Positions 43,121 to 50,746 of a DNA stretch of 64,000 nucleotides are shown piece after piece. Under the pieces are notes generated by a model, which saw only the letters and a program-made list of their open reading frames with translations, made no database searches and was not told the DNA's origin. A program made the position numbers and the translations under genes. Source of the stretch: DASTSN01 sp035760665 (lineage in GTDB: Bacteria > Bacteroidota > Bacteroidia > Chitinophagales > Chitinophagaceae); contig DASTSN010000093.1 of NCBI GenBank assembly GCA_035760665.1, positions 25,553-89,552 of the forward strand. The letters run 5' to 3'. How positions within the stretch are numbered: position 1 is the first letter of the stretch; the number at the start of each line of letters is the position of its first letter.

Positions 43121-44803
43121 ATGCAAGTAAGTAAATCATTAAAACGAGTAATCTTCTGGGAACTCGGTATCCCGGTTGCGTTACTCATCATTGGTATTTA
43201 TCATGGCCTGATGCAGACGGTGTACCGGGCCGGTCTTTTACACGAGTCGTCTTTTGCAAAGCTGGATTATTACCAGGGGCTCACCCTTCACGGCGTGATC
43301 AATGCGATTGTGTTAACCACGTTTTTTGCTGTAGCATTCGGTCACGCCACTATCACCTTTTTCCTGAAAAAAGAACCAAACAAAACACTTACCTGGATTA
43401 GCTTTTGGCTCATGACAACTGGAACGCTGCTGGCAGCCTGGGCGATGCTGGCAGGAAAAGCATCTGTTTTATATACGTTTTACCCGCCGTTAAAAGCGCA
43501 TTCTCTGTTTTATATCGGTACCGCCTTGCTGATAATTGGCTCATGGGTGCCGCTGTTTGACTGGGCCCGTGTGTACAGGGAATGGAAGAAAGAGCATCCT
43601 GATACAAAAACACCACTGGCGGTACTTGGCACATTAATCAACTTTATCATCTGGTTTGTATGCACCCTGGCTGTAGCCTATGAAGTGCTGGTACTGCTGT
43701 TGCCCTGGGCGATGGGCTGGCAACCAACTATTAATGTAAGCCTTGCCCGCACTTTATTCTGGTTTTTCGGTCATGCGTTGGTGTACTTCTGGTTACTGCC
43801 TGCCTATATTATGTTTTACGTAATGCTCCCAAAACTTGCGGGTGGAAAATTATACAGCGACCTGGCAGGCAGAATTGCATTATTCCTTTTCCTTTTATTC
43901 TCCATACCTGTTGGTGTTCATCACCAGTTTAGCGAACCAAATATTACGGGAGGCGTAAAATTTTTTCAGTCAATGCTGACATTTGGTGTAGCCATCCCCA
44001 GCTTTATTACTGCCTTCACGCTGGCGGCTTCACTGGAATATGCGGGCAGGCAGCGCGGGGCAAAAGGATTGTTTGGCTGGATGGGCAAACTACCCTATTT
44101 AGATACGAATAATTTCCTGTTTGCCTATTTTATTGCCGGGCTGATTCTTTTCATTTTCGGTGGACTGACCGGCATCGTTAATGCCTCCTATTCGCTCAAC
44201 AGCGTTGTGCATAATACTGCCTGGTTACCCGGGCACTTCCACATGACGGTTGCCGGACCGGTCTTTCTTGCAATCATCGGCATGAGTATTTACCTGTATG
44301 CATCAATGAGCGGTAAGCGAATTGCCATGCCAAAGATCGTGACCATCGTTCCTTACCTGTGGATGATTGGTGTACTGATCTTTTCCACCGGGTTAATGTG
44401 GGGTGGATTGATTGGTGAACCACGCAGGACCAACCTGGGAATGACCTACCTCAATCCCTCAAGCAATCTTTTTCACGCAGAGTGGGTGCCCACCACCACG
44501 CTGGCACTGCTGGGCGGCATCATCATGTTTATTGCAGGCATGCTTTTTATCATTGCATTCTTTGCCACTGTGTTCAGCAAGCAGCAAAAAGAAGCCGTAC
44601 TGGAACTGCCATACAGCGAAGCGTATCACGATGAAAAACGAATACCCCTGTTCGACAAATTTAAACCCTGGCTGGTGATCATGGGCGTGGTGATCCTGAT
44701 CGCTTACGTTCCCGCTATCATGAACGTATTAAAGAATTCCGGGCCGAAAGCGCCGCCTTTTACCATTGACAATCCCGTACCTGTTCAAACCATAAAAAAG
44801 TAA
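43121..44803 (+). CDS. Cytochrome c oxidase subunit I, ba3 type (type B haem-copper oxidase)
   Basis: 560 aa with about 13 helices. The low-spin haem His is in GLTLHGVINAIV. The CuB and cross-linked Tyr motif is FFGHALVYFWLLPAY, with the CuB His pair in PVGVHHQF. The haem a3 and second low-spin ligand region is HNTAWLPGHFHMT. This matches Thermus ba3 oxidase closely and keeps the active-site Tyr, arguing against an NO reductase of the same superfamily. It would give high-affinity O2 reduction. The stop abuts the SCO1 ATG directly. Confidence 0.95.
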   Translation: MQVSKSLKRVIFWELGIPVALLIIGIYHGLMQTVYRAGLLHESSFAKLDYYQGLTLHGVINAIVLTTFFAVAFGHATITFFLKKEPNKTLTWISFWLMTTGTLLAAWAMLAGKASVLYTFYPPLKAHSLFYIGTALLIIGSWVPLFDWARVYREWKKEHPDTKTPLAVLGTLINFIIWFVCTLAVAYEVLVLLLPWAMGWQPTINVSLARTLFWFFGHALVYFWLLPAYIMFYVMLPKLAGGKLYSDLAGRIALFLFLLFSIPVGVHHQFSEPNITGGVKFFQSMLTFGVAIPSFITAFTLAASLEYAGRQRGAKGLFGWMGKLPYLDTNNFLFAYFIAGLILFIFGGLTGIVNASYSLNSVVHNTAWLPGHFHMTVAGPVFLAIIGMSIYLYASMSGKRIAMPKIVTIVPYLWMIGVLIFSTGLMWGGLIGEPRRTNLGMTYLNPSSNLFHAEWVPTTTLALLGGIIMFIAGMLFIIAFFATVFSKQQKEAVLELPYSEAYHDEKRIPLFDKFKPWLVIMGVVILIAYVPAIMNVLKNSGPKAPPFTIDNPVPVQTIKK

Positions 44804-45448
44804 ATGGTGAAGAAGCCCTCTTCCATATTGATTTTTGTGGTGCTTGCTTTTCTGTTACCCGCCGCTGCTTATGCGATTGTAAACTGGTACGAACAAACCT
44901 TTACAGCCCTGCCTGTATTTGGAAAAGAAGAAGTGGTGAACGGCAAAACAATGCCGCATCGCATCGACAGTTTTAAGCTGACCAACCAAGATGCCGTGAC
45001 CAAACAACTGGGTGACTGGGATGGAAAAATCCTGGTGGCTGACTTCTTTTTTACCCATTGCCCAAGTATTTGCCCCAGGCTTACCGCAAACCTGAAACGA
45101 GTACAGGAAGCGTATAACCATGACGACGATGTTGCCATTCTCTCATTTTCGGTTGATCCTGAGCGTGACAGCAGCATGGCATTACAAAAATACGCTCAAC
45201 GGTTTTCGATCAACACCCGGCAATGGCAATTACTAACCGGCAGCAAACAGGCTATTTATAAGCTGGCTCGAAACAGTTTTGAAATAGTAGCTACCGATGG
45301 AGACGGCGGCCCTGATGACTTTATACACAGTGAAAAACTGGTACTGGTGGACCGGCAACGGCGTATCCGGGGCTATTACGACGGTACCGATGATACAGCC
45401 ATAAAAAATTTAATCCGCGACATCAAAAAGCTTCAACATGAAGAATAA
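44804..45448 (+). CDS. SCO1/SenC copper chaperone
   Basis: 214 aa. An N-terminal anchor helix (about 6-26) is followed by a thioredoxin-like domain with the copper-binding pair C86 and C90 in FTHCPSICPRL and the conserved His in DDFIHSEKLVLV. It assembles CuA in subunit II of the oxidase, and possibly CuA of NosZ. Its ATG begins directly after the coxA stop, and its end overlaps the next cytochrome gene by 11 bp, so all are co-translated. Confidence 0.94.
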   Translation: MVKKPSSILIFVVLAFLLPAAAYAIVNWYEQTFTALPVFGKEEVVNGKTMPHRIDSFKLTNQDAVTKQLGDWDGKILVADFFFTHCPSICPRLTANLKRVQEAYNHDDDVAILSFSVDPERDSSMALQKYAQRFSINTRQWQLLTGSKQAIYKLARNSFEIVATDGDGGPDDFIHSEKLVLVDRQRRIRGYYDGTDDTAIKNLIRDIKKLQHEE

Positions 45449-45971
45449 AAAAATCATACTATTTTCTGCAGCTCTCTTTTTTATATGCGCTGTCGTTTAC
45501 GGCAGGACAGTGGATGAAGGCAAAGCGATATTTACCAGTCGTTGCGCAGCCTGCCACAATGTAAATAAGGTAATGACCGGTCCGGCCCTGGCGGGTATTG
45601 ACCAACGACGGGATATTGACTGGATCATCAAGTTTGTGCACTCATCGCAAACCGTTGTCAAAAGCGGCGACAGCTATGCAGTGGCGCTCTTTGAAAAGTT
45701 TAATAAAATTCAAATGCCGGATCATCCAGATTTGACAGCAGAACAAATTAAATCAGTTGTTGAATACATAAAATCAGAAAGCAAAACCGGCGGGGATTCC
45801 AAACCACCTTTTTCGAAACCAGGCAAAAAGCATCCCTCTTACTTACCCCTTTCTATTCATGATTACGGTTTTTTTGCCGGTTATCTTGCTGTAGTAATTA
45901 TGCTCATTGTGGCATTACTATTCGCCGTTCAGTTAAAAACATTCCAGCGCAATAGGCGTGGAGATAAATAA
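45438..45971 (+). CDS. Membrane-anchored cytochrome c
   Basis: 177 aa. A signal peptide or anchor (about 5-22) precedes one class I haem motif C36-AA-C39-H40, with the likely distal Met in IQMPDHPDLT. After a Lys/Pro/Ser linker a C-terminal helix (GFFAGYLAVVIMLIVALLFA) anchors the protein. It closes the ba3 cluster and probably carries electrons to subunit II. It overlaps the SCO1 gene by 11 bp and is followed by a GC-rich hairpin and a strong terminator. Confidence 0.9.
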   Translation: MKNKKIILFSAALFFICAVVYGRTVDEGKAIFTSRCAACHNVNKVMTGPALAGIDQRRDIDWIIKFVHSSQTVVKSGDSYAVALFEKFNKIQMPDHPDLTAEQIKSVVEYIKSESKTGGDSKPPFSKPGKKHPSYLPLSIHDYGFFAGYLAVVIMLIVALLFAVQLKTFQRNRRGDK

Positions 45972-45972
45972 C

Positions 45973-45987
45973 CCGCCGTTTCGGCGG
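45973..45987 (+). other. Short GC hairpin after the ba3 cluster
   Basis: A 6-bp perfect stem (CCGCCG / CGGCGG) with a TTT loop lies one base after the cytochrome c stop codon. No U-run follows, so it may protect the 3' end of the mRNA rather than terminate transcription. Confidence 0.4.
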
Positions 45988-46013
45988 AATCGTTGGTTTC
46001 GTTTCAATAGCAC

Positions 46014-46045
46014 GTACCCCTGACTCTTCAGGGGTACTTTCTTTT
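46014..46045 (+). terminator. Rho-independent terminator of the nos-ba3 region
   Basis: A perfect 10-bp stem (GTACCCCTGA / TCAGGGGTAC) with a 4-nt loop CTCT is followed by TTTCTTTT. It ends just 5 bp before the trmD promoter box. Confidence 0.9.
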
Positions 46046-46050
46046 CCCGT

Positions 46051-46058
46051 TATCTTTG
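46051..46058 (+). promoter_or_regulatory. -7 box of trmD, leaderless layout
   Basis: TATCTTTG is followed by 4 nt (CTGC) and the ATG at 46063. The -33 region would overlap the upstream terminator, and I see no TTG there. Confidence 0.6.
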
Positions 46059-46062
46059 CTGC

Positions 46063-46746
46063 ATGCGTATTGATATTTTAACCGTTTTACCGGAATTGCT
46101 GGAAAGTCCTTTTGAGCATAGTATGATGAAAAGAGCCAGGGATAAAGGCTTACTGGACGTGCAGGTACATCACCTGCGCAAATGGGCCGTGAACGAATAT
46201 GGGCAGGTTGATGATTACCAGTATGGCGGCGGCGCCGGTATGGTGATGATGTGTGAACCGCTGGTAAAAGCGATTGAGGAATTATCCGCCGAACGCTCCT
46301 ACGATGAAATTATTTACCTGACCCCCGATGGCGAAAAGCTGACCCAGAAAACCGCCAATTTATTATCGCTGAAACAAAACCTGCTGCTGATTTGCGGCCA
46401 TTACAAAGGCATTGACGAACGCATACGGGAACATTTTATCACTATGGAACTTTCCATCGGCGATTATGTACTCAGTGGCGGAGAACTGGCGGCTGCGGTG
46501 CTGGTAGATGCGATCGGCCGCTTGCTACCCGGAGTGCTGAATGATGAAACCTCAGCACTTTTTGATTCTTTCCAGGATAACATGCTGGCGCCGCCGGTAT
46601 ATACCAGACCGGCAGACTTTCGCGGCTGGAAAGTACCTGCAATTTTACTAAGTGGCGACTTAAAAAAAATAGACGAGTGGCGGCATGACCAGGCTTTAGA
46701 GCGAACAAAACAGAAAAGACCCGATTTATTGCGCGACATGGAATAA
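46063..46746 (+). CDS. trmD: tRNA (guanine-N1)-methyltransferase
   Basis: 227 aa SPOUT-fold methyltransferase making m1G37 in tRNA, which prevents frameshifting. The knot and SAM-binding motifs are visible as QYGGGAGMVMMCEPL, LICGHYKGIDERI and SIGDYVLSGGELAA. Length is normal. It stands alone with its own promoter box and is not next to rimM and rpsP, which lie about 21 kb upstream. Confidence 0.97.
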   Translation: MRIDILTVLPELLESPFEHSMMKRARDKGLLDVQVHHLRKWAVNEYGQVDDYQYGGGAGMVMMCEPLVKAIEELSAERSYDEIIYLTPDGEKLTQKTANLLSLKQNLLLICGHYKGIDERIREHFITMELSIGDYVLSGGELAAAVLVDAIGRLLPGVLNDETSALFDSFQDNMLAPPVYTRPADFRGWKVPAILLSGDLKKIDEWRHDQALERTKQKRPDLLRDME

Positions 46747-46750
46747 CAAA

Positions 46751-46777
46751 AAAAGGCCCCGCTAAGAATAGCAGGGC
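46751..46777 (-). terminator. Terminator of the small repeat-protein gene
   Basis: A 9-bp stem with one mismatch (GCCCCGCTA / TAGCAGGGC, 46756-46777) has a 4-nt loop and, on the minus strand, is followed by a long T-run. It may also stop trmD transcription from the other side. Confidence 0.75.
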
Positions 46778-46807
46778 TCACCCTTAACCATACGAAACCA
46801 AGAATTT

Positions 46808-47143
46808 TTATTTCGGTTTTTTATTCTCTTTATAACGCTTGTCAGGCGTTCCGTCCTTTTTAATGTGTGTGGTTTTTGCTTTCGCCATTTTTTTGTTAGC
46901 CTTGTAACGCATATCAGGTGTTCCGTCTTTTTTAGCAGGCGTACCAGCAGCCGTTTTAGCTGTGGTGCCTGTAGCGGTAAGCGATTTAGCATCTGCATTT
47001 TTTGCCATCATTTTTTTGGCATGGGTAGCAGGTTTTTTAGCAACAGTTACCTTCTCCTGTTTGCTCTTATCAGTTTTTTGCTGAGCAGAGGCTGCGCCTT
47101 GCAGGAGTGTCAGTGTAATTATGGCGATAAGTATTTTTTTCAT
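46808..47143 (-). CDS. Small secreted basic protein with DGTPD repeats
   Basis: 111 aa from ATG 47143. A signal peptide (MKKILIAIITLTLLQGAASA) precedes a Lys/Ala/Thr-rich low-complexity region. The C-terminal half has two copies of a 14-residue unit, KKDGTPDMRYKANK and KKDGTPDKRYKENK, separated by about 15 residues. The unit resembles short DGTPDxRYKxN motifs I associate with small Bacteroidota proteins. The function is unknown; charge suggests contact with an anionic polymer or the cell wall. Confidence 0.75.
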   Translation of the reverse strand: MKKILIAIITLTLLQGAASAQQKTDKSKQEKVTVAKKPATHAKKMMAKNADAKSLTATGTTAKTAAGTPAKKDGTPDMRYKANKKMAKAKTTHIKKDGTPDKRYKENKKPK

Positions 47144-47235
47144 ATCACAATTATTAATCAGTGATGTAAAAATACACATGATGTGATTTTTTTTGCCACT
47201 GCTATCGGTGAATCCGCTCTAAGTGTCGTTGAAAT

Positions 47236-50200
47236 TTACCCATTACCCTGTAAAGACTGCCCGGCAATAGCAACATTCCCCGTTCTCTTTAGCACGCCCC
47301 ATCCCTGGCTTTCTCCTTTAATAGCTTTTCGTACCGAACGGAAAAGCACCACATACATCAGCAACCGGTAAATGAAACGCTGTGGGATCAGCCACACAAG
47401 CCGGCTGATTTTTTCTTTTTCAAATGAAAATGCCAATACCGATACCATAACATCCACCAGCAAAAAAACAGCATAAAAGAGCATGATTTTATGCATACTT
47501 TCCGGGCTGTCCCGGTTGATGTACAAACTCAGAAAAAACAAAATATCTGCAAAGGGGCCTATCAGCGGCATTACTATCTGGAAAAGAAAAATATTTGGCA
47601 AAGCCACCATCCCCAGCCCTTTGTAGCGGGTGTTAAAACAGGCATCGCGATTTTTCCAAAAACTCTGCATCACGCCATAGGTCCAGCGAAACCGCTGCCG
47701 CATGAACTGTTTTAGAGTCTCCGGCGCTTCTGTAATGGCAATGGCTGTTGCACAGTTTCGTATAGTATACCCCTGCCGCAGAATACGAATAGTCAGATCG
47801 CAGTCTTCTGCTAAGGTATCGCTGGTGAAACCGCCTGCCTGCCGGATGGCTTCGCGGCGAAAAGCACCAATCGCACCCGGCACCACGGTTATGGCATTAA
47901 TCAGGTCAAATGCATAACGGTCAAAGTTTTGTGCCGTTGTATATTCAATCGATTGCCAGTTGGTAAGTATATTTCGCCGGTTACCCACTTTTACATTACC
48001 CGCTACTGCGCCTGTTTGCGCATCCCGGAAACAGTCCATCAGTTTACTTACAGCATCCGGCATCAGCTGGGTATCAGCATCGATACAAACCACAAATTCA
48101 CTTTGCGTATGACTGATTCCCAGGTTTAACGCCGAAGCTTTGCCGCCATTTGGCTTGGTTAAAACCCTCACGCGGGGATGATGACCAAATGCAGCAAGCA
48201 CTTTTTGATAAGTTGTATCAGTAGAGCCATCATCCACAAATACTATATCAAAATTGGCGTAATCCTGCTTCAGCAAATTCGTGATCGTTTTAACTGCATT
48301 CACTTCTTCATTATAAGCCGGTACGATAATACTTACCGGAACTGGCACATCAGCAACCGCCGGCAGAGCATTCATTTTTTTTGTACGGGAATAGCGAATC
48401 GTAGCCATAGTACCCAGAAACAAAATCCGGGCAAGGCCAAGGATAATGGCCAGCCAGAACGCCACCGTCAAACAGCGGCCTGCCAGGTAGAGGAAACTGG
48501 TGATCCATCCGTTGAGTTTTACTACCTGGTCATGAACCGGCGGCATGATAGCATCTTTCGGCAAGTGAAGTAAGGTACTGACACCGGTAAACTGAACACC
48601 CTTGTTTTTAAAATAATGAATGATCCGCGGCAGCGCCTGCACAGTAGCTTCCCGGTTGCCCCCTGCATCGTGAAACAGGATGATGCCTTTTTGCGGGTTC
48701 GCTTCGTACTGGCGTACCACCCTGTTGTAAATACTGTCGGCATTAATGCCGTCCTCTGTATTCCAGTCCTCCGGGTCAATACTTTCTCCTACTGTATAAT
48801 AATGATTGGTTTTCCCACGCTCCACTGGCATCAGCTCCACAAGTTTCTGCGGTTCGGAATCAGCATTGTAGGGAGCCCTGAATAGAATCGTGCTATGCCC
48901 GGTTGCTGCTTCAATGAGCAAACGTGTTGCCTCCATTTCTGCTTCAGCACGGGCAGGGCTTACCTCTGCTATATTCGGGTGCGTAAATGAATGATTGCCG
49001 ATTTCAAATCCATCACGGTAAATCCGTTTTAATAAAGGCAAATGATTTTCGCCGTTAATACCGACGATAAAAAATGTAGCAGGTACATTTTCTTTTTTTA
49101 AAATATCCAGTATCCGGGGTGTGTACTCCGGGTCGGGCCCGTCATCAAACGTAAGCACCACCTGGTTGTTCACAACACCATACCGGTCGATGACATACCG
49201 TGTAGGCAACTGCCGGTATGTTTCTTCACTCACAAGATTATCCGTTGAATCATGTTCGATGTCAATAATCCCTTTTTCAGGGCTGCTCACAACATCCAGC
49301 ACTTCACCGTTGCCAAAATAATCAGGACGCTCCGCCGTAATATCTAGCGAGTGTAACTGTGAAAAATTGAATGGCTGGCTGACCATCGAGGCGTTATCCA
49401 GATCTCGGGAATAAAAATTCCATAAACGCTCATCTTCAGAACCAAGCCGCCAGAGTGCAACGCCTGCCGCACCGTACTGATCTGCAAAACGAATGGAATT
49501 GAAATTGCCGCCCGCATCTGCAAAATAAACGGTGTGTTTTACACTGTCTGCGTCCGAATAGCTATACGAACAGTTATACGAATTATTATCAAAATCAATA
49601 GCAGCATGATGCTGGCGGGCGTTTGACAAGGCCTGCTGATACGTCACGCTTACACCTTCCCCGCCAGCGGGCCAGTCGTACCCGAAAGCCGCTAAACCCA
49701 AAACAATTTTTTCCGGGGGAACATCTTTGGCAAAAACATCCATTTGCTCTTCAATCCACTTCTGGTCGCTGACTGCCCCGGGCACACTGCCACCCCAGTG
49801 CTGATCATACGCCATCAGGAAAAGGTAATCGTTGCTGGCTGCCAGTTCTTTGAGGTGATAATCCTCATCATTGGGCATGATATCCTGGGTAACCAAATAA
49901 CCCTTCGGGTGTAGTTTTTCATAAAGTTCTTTGAGAAACAAATGCATTGGCGCAATGGTGCTCGGTTTCAATTCTTCAAAATCCACATTGATGCCCTGCA
50001 ACTGGTACTGTGTAAGATACCGTAAAACATCCTGCTCCAGTTGTTGCCGTTTGTGTTTATTGCGCAATACCCTGTCGAGCAAAGCGCCATCAAAATTCCC
50101 ATCATGTGTTAACGTGTTGACATTATTGAGGATGGGTAAAATGCGCACCTGATGGGCTTTCATCAGCTGCAGCGCAGCCGGATCAATTTGGGGTTTCAAC

Positions 50201-50634
50201 GTATCAGCAGCAGGATCCAGGAAAAACCATTCCGGAATCACCATGTTCAGGTCGCCGATATGGCTTTGCAGCGATGAAAAGGCCTGCGGATCCCAGTCTA
50301 CAAAAAATCCGGCACGGATACGTTGAGTAACTTTTTTCTTTTTTTCGGCAGCCATGAGCGAAGCATTCCGTTGCCGCGCCTTGAGGAACGCAGTGAACCC
50401 TTTATATTTTCGTATTTCCTTTTTGGTAAACCCTTTGGGGTTAATGGGTGAAACTTTTGTGATGTTACGGGACGATTCAAGCAACGGCAAGACAGGTTTA
50501 TAACCCCGCAGTAGCGAAATCCAAATAACCGGAACGATCAGCAATAACAAAAAAAGAAAGGTTCTAGAAATCCATTGAAACGTTTTCCAGCGGACGGGTG
50601 AAGATGTCTGAAAGATTTGTTTTTGTGTACGCAT
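47236..50634 (-). CDS. Trifunctional GH18 - polysaccharide deacetylase - GT2 synthase
   Basis: 1132 aa from ATG 50634. After a membrane helix (about 20-45) a GH18-like domain follows with GINVDFEEL, keeping the catalytic Glu near residue 217. A NodB deacetylase domain has LTFDDGPDPEYTP (about 496) and NHSFTHPN. A helix leads to a processive GT2 domain with VPAYNEE (about 774), DADTQ (about 851), EDCDLT and QRFRWTYG (about 981), ending in several helices. The order suggests a synthase that makes a beta-linked, probably GlcNAc-based polymer and trims or deacetylates it outside the membrane, like PgaBC in one chain. Confidence 0.92.
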   Translation of the reverse strand: MRTQKQIFQTSSPVRWKTFQWISRTFLFLLLLIVPVIWISLLRGYKPVLPLLESSRNITKVSPINPKGFTKKEIRKYKGFTAFLKARQRNASLMAAEKKKKVTQRIRAGFFVDWDPQAFSSLQSHIGDLNMVIPEWFFLDPAADTLKPQIDPAALQLMKAHQVRILPILNNVNTLTHDGNFDGALLDRVLRNKHKRQQLEQDVLRYLTQYQLQGINVDFEELKPSTIAPMHLFLKELYEKLHPKGYLVTQDIMPNDEDYHLKELAASNDYLFLMAYDQHWGGSVPGAVSDQKWIEEQMDVFAKDVPPEKIVLGLAAFGYDWPAGGEGVSVTYQQALSNARQHHAAIDFDNNSYNCSYSYSDADSVKHTVYFADAGGNFNSIRFADQYGAAGVALWRLGSEDERLWNFYSRDLDNASMVSQPFNFSQLHSLDITAERPDYFGNGEVLDVVSSPEKGIIDIEHDSTDNLVSEETYRQLPTRYVIDRYGVVNNQVVLTFDDGPDPEYTPRILDILKKENVPATFFIVGINGENHLPLLKRIYRDGFEIGNHSFTHPNIAEVSPARAEAEMEATRLLIEAATGHSTILFRAPYNADSEPQKLVELMPVERGKTNHYYTVGESIDPEDWNTEDGINADSIYNRVVRQYEANPQKGIILFHDAGGNREATVQALPRIIHYFKNKGVQFTGVSTLLHLPKDAIMPPVHDQVVKLNGWITSFLYLAGRCLTVAFWLAIILGLARILFLGTMATIRYSRTKKMNALPAVADVPVPVSIIVPAYNEEVNAVKTITNLLKQDYANFDIVFVDDGSTDTTYQKVLAAFGHHPRVRVLTKPNGGKASALNLGISHTQSEFVVCIDADTQLMPDAVSKLMDCFRDAQTGAVAGNVKVGNRRNILTNWQSIEYTTAQNFDRYAFDLINAITVVPGAIGAFRREAIRQAGGFTSDTLAEDCDLTIRILRQGYTIRNCATAIAITEAPETLKQFMRQRFRWTYGVMQSFWKNRDACFNTRYKGLGMVALPNIFLFQIVMPLIGPFADILFFLSLYINRDSPESMHKIMLFYAVFLLVDVMVSVLAFSFEKEKISRLVWLIPQRFIYRLLMYVVLFRSVRKAIKGESQGWGVLKRTGNVAIAGQSLQGNG

Positions 50635-50746
50635 AAATTGGTCCCGTAAAAACAGGATGATTTGGGTACACGAAAATAAAGCCACAAAATACCTGGGTAA
50701 GTTGTAAATCGTTGAACAGGCAGGAGGCATCGGCGAACCTTCCCTC

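Noticed and set aside
43121..44803. Subunit I as an NO reductase of the haem-copper superfamily
   Set aside because: The active-site Tyr of the GHALVYFW motif, the CuB histidines and a CuA subunit II are present, matching ba3 oxidase.
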